Origin: Bailinhaonella thermotolerans
GTDB taxonomy: Bacteria; Actinomycetota; Actinomycetes; Streptosporangiales; Streptosporangiaceae
Direction of reading: 5' to 3'
Length of the DNA stretch: 64,000 bases
Assembly: GCF_003594875.1 (NCBI RefSeq)
Contig: NZ_QZEY01000001.1
Location: 806,001 to 870,000 of the forward strand
Shown here: piece after piece, positions 18,094-26,880 of the stretch
Position numbering within the stretch: the stretch's first letter is position 1
Layout: every line of letters begins with the position of its first letter
Translations under genes and position numbers: made by a program
The notes under the pieces: model-generated
Databases searched by the model: none
What the model was told of the DNA's origin: nothing
The model's input: only the letters and a program-made list of their open reading frames with translations

Positions 18094-19416
18094 TCAGGGG
18101 GTGGGGATCTGGGCCAGGTCCCGGCTGCGGGTCTCCTTGGCGGCCAGGACGCCGGCGGTGGAGATCACGGCGGCGATGGCGACGTACCAGGCGATGGGGG
18201 TGGGGGTGCCGTAGGAGGCCAGGAGGGCGGTGGCGATCAGCGGGGCGACCGAGCCGGCGATGATGGAGGTGACCTGGTAGCCGATGGAGGTGCCGCTGTA
18301 GCGGACGGTGGTGTCGAACTGCTCGGCGAAGAACGCGGCCTGCGGGCCGTACATGGCGGCGTGGGCGATCAGGCCGCCGACCACGGCCAGGGTGATCAGC
18401 GCGGGGTTCCTGGTGTCGAGCAGGGCGAAGAACGCGAAGGCCCACAGGCCCATGCCGATGGTGCCGAACAGGTAGACCGGGCGGCGCCCGACGCGGTCCG
18501 ACAGCGCCCCGAACGCCGGGATCGCGATCAGGTGGGCGACGTTGGCCACCAGCAGCGCGTTGAGCACCAGCGACCGGCTCAGCTCCAGGTGCGTGGTGAC
18601 GTAGGTGAGCACGAACGCGGTGATCACGTAGTAGGAGATGTTCTCGGCCATGCGGGCGGAGATGCACACGCCGATCTGCTTGGGGTGCCGGCGCAGCGCC
18701 TCCAGCGCGGGCGCGCGCCGCACCGCCTGCTCCGCCTCGGCGCGGGCGCGCGCCTCGAGGAACACCGGGGCGTCCTCGACGCGGGAGCGGACCCAGTAGC
18801 CGAACAGGATGAGCAGCGCCGACAGCAGGAACGGGATCCGCCAGCCCCAGCTCTCGAAGACGGCGTCGGGCATGGTGGCCGCCAGTACGGCCAGCACGGC
18901 GGTGGCCAGCAGGTTGCCGACGGGGACGCCCGCCTGCGGCCAGCTCGCGTAGAAGCCGCGCCGCGCGGGGGAGCCGTGCTCGCTGACGAGCAGCACGGCG
19001 CCGCCCCATTCGCCGCCGATCGCGAAGCCCTGGACCAGGCGCAGCAGGGTCAGCAGGACCGCGGCCCAGATGCCGATGCTGGAGTAGGTGGGCAGCAGGC
19101 CGATGGCGGCGGTGGCGACGCCCATCAGGACGAGGCTGACCATGAGCAGCTTCTTGCGGCCCACCCGGTCGCCGAAGTGCCCGAAGACCAGGCCGCCGAG
19201 CGGGCGGGCCACGAAGCCCAGGGCGTACGTCAGGAAGGCCAGCATCGTGCCGACCAGCGGGTCGCTCTCGGGGAAGAAGAGCTTGTTGAAGACCAGGGCG
19301 GCGGCCGAGCCGTACAGGAAGAAGTCGTACCACTCCACGGCCGTGCCGACCAGGCCGGCCAGGAGCACCCGGCCGATCCGGGTGCGTGACTGCGGGGGAA
19401 CGGCGGCAGTGCTCAT
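18094..19416 (-). CDS. MHS-family MFS transporter
   Basis: The 440-residue permease belongs to the metabolite:H+ symporter branch of the MFS. Diagnostic segments are GTAVEWYDFFLYGSAAALVF in helix 1, FGHFGDRVGRKKLL (motif A), RLVQGFAIGGEWGGAVLLV in helix 4 and SWGWRIPFLLS in helix 6, with about 12 hydrophobic segments. Relatives take up organic acids such as shikimate, proline/betaine or citrate; the substrate cannot be deduced here. AGGAG precedes the ATG. No catabolic gene is adjacent on the same strand apart from the tannase-family esterase upstream, so uptake of an aromatic acid released by that esterase is a tentative idea. Confidence 0.85.
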   Translation of the reverse strand: MSTAAVPPQSRTRIGRVLLAGLVGTAVEWYDFFLYGSAAALVFNKLFFPESDPLVGTMLAFLTYALGFVARPLGGLVFGHFGDRVGRKKLLMVSLVLMGVATAAIGLLPTYSSIGIWAAVLLTLLRLVQGFAIGGEWGGAVLLVSEHGSPARRGFYASWPQAGVPVGNLLATAVLAVLAATMPDAVFESWGWRIPFLLSALLILFGYWVRSRVEDAPVFLEARARAEAEQAVRRAPALEALRRHPKQIGVCISARMAENISYYVITAFVLTYVTTHLELSRSLVLNALLVANVAHLIAIPAFGALSDRVGRRPVYLFGTIGMGLWAFAFFALLDTRNPALITLAVVGGLIAHAAMYGPQAAFFAEQFDTTVRYSGTSIGYQVTSIIAGSVAPLIATALLASYGTPTPIAWYVAIAAVISTAGVLAAKETRSRDLAQIPTP

Positions 19417-19822
19417 CAGGGCTCCTGGGGGTCGCGGCGGCCGGGCCGCCGGGGACTGAGCGAGAGGCGAGCTGGGAGGAGCGGGGCGGGCCTGGCCCGC
19501 CGCTTCCGTGGGGCGCGGTCCTCACGGGCGGGGGTGGGCCGCGCGAGGGCCGCGCTCGCGGCGCGCCCGGCTGGGGGTCCGGGCGGCCGCCGTACGGCCG
19601 CGCCCGGGTTCCGTCCGGGCGCGGCCGGGGCGTCATCGCGATGCGCGATGCGGGAGGACTGTCCGGTCGTGCGTTCCCCGGGCCGCGGGGTCCGGCCGGG
19701 GAGTGGCCGCGTTCGCGGCTCTCATGTCTGGGAAGGTAGGCCGATCTCCGGGGGCGGCCAATGTGAGCCGGCCACCGGATCCGCGCGGGATGGGTGTGCG
19801 GCCCCGACACCCCCGGGCTGCG
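19417..19822. other. Intergenic region, no gene seen
   Basis: GC-rich sequence between the esterase stop and the transporter start, both on the minus strand. It contains scattered CCGTACGGC copies but no supported frame, and no strong hairpin was noticed. Confidence 0.5.
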
Positions 19823-21532
19823 CTACCGCCACCGGCTCGTGCGGCAGGTGAAGCTCGCCGCCGAGGCGGGGTCTCCCGACCCGTCGTACGCCGGCCAGGC
19901 CGGGTGCTCGCACAGGGGCCGGGTACGGCCGCCGGCCTGCGGGTTCTTGTCGGTCACCACGGGCCGCGCGGGGGCCTGGCCCCGCTCGGCCCAGGTCTCC
20001 AGGGCGGTGACGGAGTCCCAGCCGGCGGCGAAGGGGGTGTCGATGTTGACGTGGTTGGCGCCGGGCACCAGGTAGAGGCGGGCGAAGCGGCGCGTGGCCC
20101 GCTCCCCCACGGTCCGCTGGACCCGCCGGAAGTACTCGACGGTCGACCGGTGGCTGACCAGCTCGTCGGCGGTGCCGTGCAGGATGAGCAGCTTGCCGCC
20201 CGCCGCTGCGAAGGGCCGCAGGTCGGGGTCGTTGACGTCCTGGAGCGCGGACAGCTCGCTGATGCGCTCACGCCAGGGCCCCGGGCGCAGCGGGTCGATC
20301 GCCAGCGGGTCGTGGCGCGGGTCGCGGGTGACGAAGAAGCGCACCCACTGGTCCCAGAACTGCACGCCGTACCCGCTGGTCTTCGGCATCGGGCGGGCCG
20401 GGGCGGTGGTGCCCATGCCGACCAGGCGCGTGGTCATGTCCGCGCCCGACAGGAACGGGAACCCCGGATAGCCGCGCTCACCACTGGCGATCCGGTACGG
20501 CCAGCGCAGCGGCGAGGAGATCGCGACAACGGCGCGGATCTGCTCGTCCGACAGGCAGTGGTCGCCGGCGTCGGCGCCGCGCGGGCAGCGCAGAGCGCGC
20601 GGGTCGTAGCGGCATCCGGCCTCGTCGGAGATCACGCCGTCGCGCAGCCCGTCGAGCCCGTCACAGGCCTTGATCACGCTCGCGTGCAGCAGCGCCTGCT
20701 CGGCGGGGCCGGGGAACGCGCCAGGGCGGGACAGCACCCGGGCCTCGTGGCCGAAGAACAGGTCCAGGCTCGCGGCGTTCCAGGCCGGGTAGACCGAGAT
20801 CACGCCGTCGAAGTCCGCGGGCCAGCGCTGCGCCACCGCCAGCGCCTCCCGGCCGCCGGTCGAGCCTCCCGCGAAGTAGGCGTACGCCGGGCGGGCCCCG
20901 CCGTACCGGGCGGCGATGAGGAACATGGCGGCGTCGCGCGTCTTCTTCAGCGCGTCGCCGGCGAAGTTGCGCACCGCCTCGTCGTTGACCCCGAACGACC
21001 CGTCGAGCGAGGGGGCCGGGAGGAAGTCGGGCGGCGCCTGGTGGCCGGAGTCGCTCGCGAACGTGGCGTATCCCCGGGCCAGCGGTACGGGCGCGTCGGC
21101 CGGGCCGAAGGGGACGTTCCCGGCGACGTCGGGGATGGTCCCGTTGTAGCCGCCGCCCCCGAACATCATCGCCTTGCGGTTCCAGGCGGACGGCAGCGCC
21201 AGCCGTACCCGGATGTCGGGGGCGGCCGGATCGACGGGGTGGATCGCGGCGTCCACGCGGCAGTACTCCCCGATCGGGCCGGCCGCGGGGACCGGCTGGG
21301 CCGCGGTGACCTCGCCGCCGGTCGTGGGCAGGCCGATCGCGGACGCGGGGATGGCGGTTCCGGTCAGCTCGGCGCAGGGTCTCGGCCCGGTCGGCGCCCC
21401 GGCAAGCCCGGCCCGCGCCCCGTCGGCCCGCGCCCCGGCAGGCTCGGCCCGCGCCCCGGCGGGGGCGGCCGTCAGCGACGCGGCCGCGAGCGCGAGCAGG
21501 AGCGCCGGGGCAACGGCGAAGATTCTTCTCAT
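19823..21532 (-). CDS. Secreted tannase/feruloyl-esterase family protein
   Basis: The 569-residue product has a signal peptide (MRRIFAVAPALLLALAAASL, cleavage near APAGARA) and the tannase/feruloyl esterase fold: PCAELTGTAIPAS at the mature N-terminus, the nucleophile elbow FAGGSTGGREAL, the cysteine-flanked KACDGLDGLRDGVISDEAGC segment and a late GANHVN histidine motif. Such enzymes cleave ester bonds of galloyl or hydroxycinnamoyl groups outside the cell. The ATG is chosen for the signal peptide and the GAGG site. The next gene on this strand is the MHS transporter, 400 bp downstream, which could import the acid product; that link is an inference. Confidence 0.85.
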   Translation of the reverse strand: MRRIFAVAPALLLALAAASLTAAPAGARAEPAGARADGARAGLAGAPTGPRPCAELTGTAIPASAIGLPTTGGEVTAAQPVPAAGPIGEYCRVDAAIHPVDPAAPDIRVRLALPSAWNRKAMMFGGGGYNGTIPDVAGNVPFGPADAPVPLARGYATFASDSGHQAPPDFLPAPSLDGSFGVNDEAVRNFAGDALKKTRDAAMFLIAARYGGARPAYAYFAGGSTGGREALAVAQRWPADFDGVISVYPAWNAASLDLFFGHEARVLSRPGAFPGPAEQALLHASVIKACDGLDGLRDGVISDEAGCRYDPRALRCPRGADAGDHCLSDEQIRAVVAISSPLRWPYRIASGERGYPGFPFLSGADMTTRLVGMGTTAPARPMPKTSGYGVQFWDQWVRFFVTRDPRHDPLAIDPLRPGPWRERISELSALQDVNDPDLRPFAAAGGKLLILHGTADELVSHRSTVEYFRRVQRTVGERATRRFARLYLVPGANHVNIDTPFAAGWDSVTALETWAERGQAPARPVVTDKNPQAGGRTRPLCEHPAWPAYDGSGDPASAASFTCRTSRWR

Positions 21533-22065
21533 CGGTCCTCCATCGCCTCCGCACCTTTTGGCGGGGACCGCAAGGCTAGGCGCGGCGGAAGAGCCCGGAC
21601 CATGTGCGCCGCCCCCAGTGTCCGCGCGGCGCGATGTGGGCGGCCAACCCCAGGCCCCGCGCTCCCCCACCGTGAGCTGCGACGATCCGGGAGTACGGCG
21701 GCGCGGGGGACCACGGCGGCCGACGCCGGGGATCACCGGCGCGCGGGGGGTCACAGGACGGACGGAGGATCACGGGACGCGGCGTGAACTCCCTCTCCGA
21801 TCACTGGCGGTGGGAGGTACGGAAGGATCGGGCGCGGCCCCGGGGCCGGGCGGGCCCGGGACAGGCGGCCGGGATCCCGGCAGCACGAACGTAAGCGGCC
21901 GTGGAAGGGGCGTCGATGTGATCGGGTCACAGGCGGCGGCCGGAAAGAGTGGGAACGCGGGACGGAGCCAGTGCGGGCCGGGCCCCTTTACATGGAGGCG
22001 ACCGAACGTTCACGTCCCGGACGACGGGCTGTGAACTCCCCCTCGGTTTCCCAGGAGGTGGGCCC
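21533..22065. other. Divergent intergenic region
   Basis: No gene is supported between the divergent esterase and lipase-like genes. It contains TGTGA-N5-TCACA at 21917-21931, a GAACGTTC palindrome at 22004-22011 and an inverted GTTCAC/GTGAAC pair just before the lipase ribosome site. These are possible regulator sites of unknown identity. Confidence 0.45.
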
Positions 22066-23031
22066 ATGCCCGAGCACCGAACCGCCGCGGTCCTCCGCGG
22101 CCCCGTCTCTGCCCTGGCCGCCGCGCTCGTCGCGCTCGCGGTCGCCGTGGCCTTCGTCGCGCTCTCGTCCCGTCCGGCCTCGGGTACGGCGGCGCGGGCG
22201 GCCGGCGCGGCCGTACCCGACCCGGTGATCATCATTCCGGGGATGACCGGGGACACGTCGTACATGAGCACGATGCGGACGAACTTCGTCAACGCCGGCT
22301 GGCCCGCCGACCGGGCCGTCACCTGGACCGACAGCACCAAGATGACCGGCGACCTGACCCGGGCCGGGCAGGAGATCGGCCAGAAGGTGGACCAGGTGCT
22401 GAGCCGGACCGGGGCGCGGAAGGTCATCCTGGTCACGTGGTCGGCCTCGACGCTGGCCGCGCGCTCCTACCTCAAGCACGTGCCCGGCGCCCAGGCCAAG
22501 GTCTCGCACTACTTCTCGATGGCCGGTCCCCACCACGGCACGACCACGGCCTCGGCCTGCCAGAACACCTACACCTCGTGCCGCCAGTTCGCCGTGGGCT
22601 CGGCCTGGCTGCGCGACCTGAACGCGGGCACCGAGGTCCCCGGCTCCCCCGCCGTGCGCTACACCACCCTGCGCTCGACCTGCGACACCAACGTCAGCCC
22701 GAGCGTGTCGGCGGAGCTGGCCGGGGCGGACAACCGGCTGGCCCCGACCTGCGTGAACCACTTCCAGTTCCCCACCGACACCGGTGTCTTCAACCTGATC
22801 AGGCAGATCATCGGCTCCGGCGGCGGCACCCCCGGCCCCACGCCCACCTCCACCGCCCCGCCGCCCTACAGCGAGAAGGTCTCCGCGACCGCCGTCGACC
22901 ACTACCTGGCCGGCCGCGTGGACGTGAACGGGTACCTCACCCTGGGCGCCCGCTACGGCTACGTGGAGGCGTTCCCCCTCTACCGCTGCGCCGCCGCCTG
23001 GACCGACAAGCCCGACTGCTCACCCCTCTGA
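22066..23031 (+). CDS. Lipase class 2-like secreted protein, atypical elbow
   Basis: The 321-residue product starts at the ATG with GGAGG before it and has a membrane anchor or signal segment (residues 13-35). PVIIIPGMTGDTS resembles the lipase oxyanion-loop start, and SHYFSMAGPHHGT is the strand after the nucleophile in class 2 lipases. The nucleophile elbow itself reads TWSAS (Ser126) instead of GxSxG; STCDTNV and VNHFQF could supply Asp and His. A Thr/Pro linker (about 262-272) leads to a 50-residue C-terminal module (YSEKVSATAVDHYLAGRV and ending WTDKPDCSPL), probably for binding. Activity is uncertain because both elbow glycines are missing. A strong terminator follows. Confidence 0.75.
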   Translation: MPEHRTAAVLRGPVSALAAALVALAVAVAFVALSSRPASGTAARAAGAAVPDPVIIIPGMTGDTSYMSTMRTNFVNAGWPADRAVTWTDSTKMTGDLTRAGQEIGQKVDQVLSRTGARKVILVTWSASTLAARSYLKHVPGAQAKVSHYFSMAGPHHGTTTASACQNTYTSCRQFAVGSAWLRDLNAGTEVPGSPAVRYTTLRSTCDTNVSPSVSAELAGADNRLAPTCVNHFQFPTDTGVFNLIRQIIGSGGGTPGPTPTSTAPPPYSEKVSATAVDHYLAGRVDVNGYLTLGARYGYVEAFPLYRCAAAWTDKPDCSPL

Positions 23032-23037
23032 TCCGGC

Positions 23038-23073
23038 GGCCCCGGCCTCCCCGCGACGCGGGAGGCCGGGGCC
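23038..23073 (+). terminator. Strong intrinsic terminator
   Basis: GGCCCCGGCCTCCC pairs perfectly with GGGAGGCCGGGGCC over 14 bp around an 8-nt loop. It begins seven bases after the lipase-like stop codon. Confidence 0.8.
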
Positions 23074-23801
23074 GGGGCGTTCGCGGGGACGGGATCGGCT
23101 GGGTGAAGCCGACCTTCCGGCCACCCAGCACTAACCCGTTGTGACGGTCATCTCCCTTATCGTGATGGTGGGCAGGGGCTTTACCCAGGCATCATTACTG
23201 ACAGTAGTCAAATGACTGCGGTAAGCGAAGAAAGGTCGATCATGTCTCCCCGCCCCGCCCGCCGTCCCCCCGCGGCCTCCGGCCGCACGGCACTCACGGG
23301 CAGCCGAACCCCCGCTCTTCCACACCGCCCCGACCGGCGCCGTCGCGTTCACCGGCCGGATCCGGAGGTCACCGGCACCCGGCTGTCGTGGCGGCGGCCC
23401 GTCGCGGCCGGCGAACTCGCCCGGACCGGCAGTCTCATCCTCTGACCGGCCCTCCCCGGTGAGCGCGTTCCCGCGCCACCGCGCCGGCCGCCCCTAGCCG
23501 GCCGGCATCGCCCGAGCCGGTCGCACGCGGCCCTCCCGTCCAGCGCGTCACCGGTCATGCCCGGCGCGCGCGACATCCCCGCTTCCGGGCCGTCCCGCCC
23601 GGCAGGCCCCCGGCCGCGCCCGCCGTACCCACGGCTCCGTCTCGGCGCCCTCGCGTCATCAGCGCACGTCATCCCCCGTCCCCGGCTCCGGTACGGCCGG
23701 TGGCGGGCGCATGCCCGCCCTCGGGCGGGCCCACATCCCACCGGAGCGCATCGCTCCACAGCCGGCCGCGACAGCGGCCCACACAGGAAAGGCGGCTCAT
23801 C
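23074..23801. promoter_or_regulatory. Leader and promoter region of the DUF11 gene
   Basis: Between about 23130 and 23240 the sequence becomes AT-richer and contains ACAGTAGT (23203-23210), followed by AGTCA-AA-TGACT. The ACAGTAGT box recurs upstream of the next secreted-protein gene. The remaining 360 bp before the DUF11 start hold nothing recognisable except the small frame listed next. Confidence 0.4.
23242..23445 (+). CDS. Possible small basic protein
   Basis: A 67-residue frame (MSPRPARRPPAASG) is preceded by a good AAGAAAGG ribosome site eight bases before the ATG and by a promoter-like AT-rich stretch. It is very rich in Arg and Pro and has no recognised domain, and such frames arise easily in GC-rich DNA. 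The ribosome site is the only positive evidence. It could be a leader peptide of the DUF11 gene or not a gene at all. Confidence 0.3.
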   Translation: MSPRPARRPPAASGRTALTGSRTPALPHRPDRRRRVHRPDPEVTGTRLSWRRPVAAGELARTGSLIL

Positions 23802-25694
23802 ATGGCCGAAGCGCAGAACCCCGCACCCGGCGGCTGCGGCAAGCCCGTACGCCTGGAGAACGGCGGCTTCGACAAGCCGGAGATCCCTCAGAGCGAACGC
23901 AAGCATCCCAAGTTCTTCAACAAGGGCCAGGTGCCCGGCTGGAAGACCACCGAGCGCGGCGGCGAGGGCCAGATCGAGATCTGGCGCGCCGGCGACAACT
24001 ACGAAGGCGTCGAGAGCAGCAAGGCCGGCGACCCCCAGTTCGCCGAGCTGAACGCCAACGAGCCGTCCATGCTGTACCAGGACCTGGACACCCCGGTCGA
24101 CGGCCAGAAGCTGTACTGGAGCCTGTCCCACCGGGGACGCCGCGGCGAGGACACGATGTACGTCCGCATCGGCCCGGTCCCGGCCGAGGGACAGAAGTTC
24201 CAGCCGAACAACGAGCCCGTCAACGGCAAGCCCGGCAAGGACACCCCGCTGGTCAACGGCAAGTCCTGGGGCCGGCACTCCGGCGTCTACATCGTCCCCG
24301 CGGGCCAGCGGCGCACCCGGTTCGGCTTCGAGGCCGGCCCCACCGCGTCCAACGACAAGAGCGTCGGCAACTTCCTGGACGACATCTCCTTCGGCACCGA
24401 GCCGTGCGTGGTGCTGACCAAGAAGGTCGTCCCCGCCAGCGGCGAGGTCAAGGCCGGCGACACCCTCACCTACGAGGTGACCGCCACCAACGAGGGCGGC
24501 TCTCCAGCCGACAACCTCATCCTCACCGACACCATCCCGGCCGGCACCAGCTACGTCCCGGGATCCCTGCGCATCACCCACGGCCCGGGCACCGGGGAGA
24601 CGCTCCCCGACAACCGGGGCCAGGGCCGCGCGTACTACGACCCCGCCTCACGCACGGTCACCTTCCACCTCGGCGAGGGCGCCACGGCGACCAAGGGCGG
24701 ACGGCTCACCGAGACCAGCGAGACCACGCCGGTGTCCACCACGGCGCAGTTCCGGGTCACCGTGGACCGCTCGGGCGGCGGGCCGATCGAGAACCAGGCC
24801 GTCGCCACGTACGACAACACGATGGAGAGCCCCGTCGAGAGCAAGCGATCGGTCTCCAACGCGGTGTCGACCGCGCGGCAGCGCGCCACGAAGCTGTCCC
24901 TGACCAAGGCCGCCGACCGCACGCAGGTCACCGTCGGCGAGATCGTCACGTTCCACATCCTGGTCACCAACCAGGGCCCGGGCGAGGCCACCGGGGTCAG
25001 CGTCACCGACCGGCTGCCCCGGAACCTGACGTACGTCTCGGCGACCGCCACCGGCGGAAGCGGTGGCAGCGGTTACGACCCGGCGACCGGCGTCTGGCAC
25101 GTCGGCACGCTCGCCCCGCGCACGAGCGCGCACCTGGAGCTCAAGGCGGCGGTCACCAGGCCGGGCTCCATCCGCAACATCGCGCGCGCCCGGGCCAACG
25201 AGACCACCGCCGAGTCCGGCACCGGGACCAGCACGATCACCCTGTGCGCCTATCCCCCGGCGTCCTGCCCGCCCGGCGGCGGAGGCGGCCACGGCGGCTG
25301 GGGCGGCCAGGGCGGCCACGGCGGTTGTGGTGGCCAGGGCGGCTGGGGCGGCCAGGGCGGGTGCTCACCCGTCCCCGCGCCTTGCCCCGAAGCCTGCGGC
25401 CTGACCGCCTCCGGCCGTACCGAGCCCGGCAAGGGCTGGCGGTGGTACAGCGACAAGACCGTCTTCATCGACGTCGACACCACGGACGCCGGGTTCACCG
25501 CCACACCCGTGTATCTCACGTCACTCGACGCCGGGCAGTCCTGGGTTCCCAACGGCTTCACCCAGGTGTCCGGCGCCGCGCCGACCGGCTTCCGCCTCTA
25601 CTTCTGGCGCGCCGACGGCGCCCCCTTCTCCCCCGCCGACGCCGAACGTCTCAACCTGCAGGTCAACTGGATCGGCCACCAGCAGCCTGAATGA
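23802..25694 (+). CDS. DUF11 repeat surface-type protein
   Basis: The 630-residue product starts at an ATG preceded by AGGAAAGG. Residues 1-200 resemble the carbohydrate-binding-like domain often found before DUF11 repeats (RLENGGFDKP, GWKTT, LDDISFG). Two DUF11 beta-sandwiches follow: VVLTKKVVPASGEVKAGDTL (about 205-365) and KLSLTKAADRTQVTVGEIVT (about 370-475). Then come a Gly-rich linker with GGWGGQGG and GGCGG motifs and a C-terminal beta domain (DTTDAGFTATPVYLTSL). DUF11 proteins are usually cell-surface proteins, but no signal peptide, LPXTG or membrane anchor is visible here. A strong hairpin follows the stop. Role unknown, perhaps envelope or spore surface. Confidence 0.8.
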   Translation: MAEAQNPAPGGCGKPVRLENGGFDKPEIPQSERKHPKFFNKGQVPGWKTTERGGEGQIEIWRAGDNYEGVESSKAGDPQFAELNANEPSMLYQDLDTPVDGQKLYWSLSHRGRRGEDTMYVRIGPVPAEGQKFQPNNEPVNGKPGKDTPLVNGKSWGRHSGVYIVPAGQRRTRFGFEAGPTASNDKSVGNFLDDISFGTEPCVVLTKKVVPASGEVKAGDTLTYEVTATNEGGSPADNLILTDTIPAGTSYVPGSLRITHGPGTGETLPDNRGQGRAYYDPASRTVTFHLGEGATATKGGRLTETSETTPVSTTAQFRVTVDRSGGGPIENQAVATYDNTMESPVESKRSVSNAVSTARQRATKLSLTKAADRTQVTVGEIVTFHILVTNQGPGEATGVSVTDRLPRNLTYVSATATGGSGGSGYDPATGVWHVGTLAPRTSAHLELKAAVTRPGSIRNIARARANETTAESGTGTSTITLCAYPPASCPPGGGGGHGGWGGQGGHGGCGGQGGWGGQGGCSPVPAPCPEACGLTASGRTEPGKGWRWYSDKTVFIDVDTTDAGFTATPVYLTSLDAGQSWVPNGFTQVSGAAPTGFRLYFWRADGAPFSPADAERLNLQVNWIGHQQPE

Positions 25695-25706
25695 CCCCGG
25701 CCCCCC

Positions 25707-25735
25707 GTGCCCGCCCTGCGGCCCAGGGCGGGCAC
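25707..25735 (+). terminator. Intrinsic terminator
   Basis: GTGCCCGCCCTG and CAGGGCGGGCAC form a perfect 12-bp stem with a 5-nt loop, 12 bases after the DUF11 stop. Confidence 0.8.
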
Positions 25736-26134
25736 ACCCCTCCCCGCCGACCCGGCCGTACGGCCCCGCCCGGCGCGGGCCGAGACCTCGCCGGTCGGGG
25801 CCGGGCAGGATTACCTTAACCTTCACCTGGGAAAACTACGAACAGTAGTTGAACGACGACCGCGGCGGCATCTCGTGCTGGGCGCGGGGGACGGGCGGTC
25901 CGGCCGCCCCCGCCTCGCCGGTCACGCTCCGCGCGGCCGTGCCCGCCACGCCGCGAAGCTCGCCGCGAGGTGTCCCCGGCCTCATGACCCGGCCCCAGGC
26001 GCCGGGCCGCTCCGCCGCCCGCTCCCGACCCGTCAACCGACCCTGCCGCGACGCCCCGGCGCCGGAAGCGGTTCCGGCGCCGGGAGGACGCGGCCGCCGC
26101 TCACCCGGAAACCCGCAACGCACAAGGAGGCATC
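25736..26134. promoter_or_regulatory. Upstream region of the small secreted protein
   Basis: An AT-richer patch near 25810-25860 contains a TTACCTTAACC segment and AACTAC-GAACA-GTAGTT, a perfect 6-bp inverted repeat at 25834-25850. Its right part reads ACAGTAGT, the same box as upstream of the DUF11 gene. The following 270 bp up to the start codon show no gene. Confidence 0.45.
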
Positions 26135-26563
26135 ATGAACATCAGCCCGCGATCCCATCCCCGGCGCGGCGTCCTGGCGCGCGTGCTCATCGCGGCGAGC
26201 GCCGCCGCCGCGCTGACGGTGGCCGCGCCCGCGCCCGCCTCGGCCGGCGTCGACAAATGCGCCGGGGCCGCCGCCAAGGCCGGCACCCTCTACCTGTCCC
26301 ACCTGAAGAACTGCGGTGAGGCGGGGACCTACCACTACACGATCAAAGCCGGCGATCGGACGGGCAAGACCAACAACCACGCCTACGACGGCAAGCAGCT
26401 CATCTTCCGGGTTCCCTTCGACGTCCCGGCGGGCACCCCGATCTGCGCCGAGCTGTGGTACCACGAGCCGGGCAGCGAACGCCTGACCAGCATGGGCCGC
26501 CCCTGCACCGTGATGCGCCCCGCGACCACCGAGCCCCAGGACCCCGCAGGGTCCGGGTGGTGA
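26135..26563 (+). CDS. Small secreted cysteine-containing protein
   Basis: The 142-residue product has an AAGGAGG ribosome site, a basic N-terminus, a hydrophobic stretch (about residues 14-32) and a signal-peptidase site near PASAG. The mature part is about 105 residues with four cysteines (DKCAG, KNCGE, PICAE, RPCTV), enough for two disulfides, and a beta-rich centre (YHYTIKAGDRTG, KQLIFRVPFDVP). No family is recognised. The shared upstream box suggests co-regulation with the DUF11 gene. It may be an envelope or secreted binding protein. A 19-bp hairpin terminates it. Confidence 0.7.
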   Translation: MNISPRSHPRRGVLARVLIAASAAAALTVAAPAPASAGVDKCAGAAAKAGTLYLSHLKNCGEAGTYHYTIKAGDRTGKTNNHAYDGKQLIFRVPFDVPAGTPICAELWYHEPGSERLTSMGRPCTVMRPATTEPQDPAGSGW

Positions 26564-26608
26564 CCGGCGAATCCACCCCTCCACCCGCCGCGCCCACGCG
26601 CGGACGCC

Positions 26609-26650
26609 CGGCCGCCGCCGGGATGCCGACCGGCATCCCGGCGGCGGCCG
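26609..26650 (+). terminator. Very long perfect terminator hairpin
   Basis: Bases 26609-26627 pair perfectly with 26632-26650, a 19-bp uninterrupted stem (inner part CGGGATGCC/GGCATCCCG) with loop GACC. This is the longest perfect stem I found in the window. Confidence 0.8.
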
Positions 26651-26665
26651 TCCGGCGGGGCCCGG

Positions 26666-26798
26666 GAACGTCCCGGAGGTTCCGGTGAACATCCCGGAGG
26701 TTCCGGTGAACATCCCGGACGTTCCGGTGAACGTCCCCGGGACGTTCCGGTGAACGTCCCGGAGGTTCCGTGAACGTCCCGGAGGTGAACGTCCCGGG
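26666..26798. repeat. 21-bp tandem repeats with GTTC-N4-GAAC junctions
   Basis: About seven copies of a roughly 21-bp unit of the type GAACGTCCCGGAGGTTCCGG follow one another; the fourth is 2 bp longer and the last two are shortened. Each junction creates GTTCCGGTGAAC, a dyad that could bind a repressor. The array lies between a terminator and the MarR gene. Confidence 0.8.
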
Positions 26799-26849
26799 GC
26801 CGGCCCCGGCCCGAGGTCTGGACGGCCCGCTCCCGCGGAGTTAATTTGC

Positions 26850-26863
26850 TTGCGGGTCCGCAA
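26850..26863. promoter_or_regulatory. Palindromic operator before the MarR gene
   Basis: TTGCGG-GT-CCGCAA is a perfect 14-bp inverted repeat ending 17 bp before the MarR start, next to the AT-rich TTAATTTGC. Its position fits autoregulation by the MarR protein. Confidence 0.55.
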
Positions 26864-26880
26864 CCAATGCGGGGTGGCAA

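Noticed and set aside
21917-21931. CRP-type site TGTGA-N5-TCACA
   Set aside because: The spacer is 5 bp instead of the 6 bp of CRP sites, and it lies 135 bp from the gene; identity cannot be supported.
26846-26866. Rifamycin-associated element upstream of the MarR gene
   Set aside because: The palindrome resembles it only in the TTGCGG half; spacing differs from the element as I remember it, so the name is not justified.
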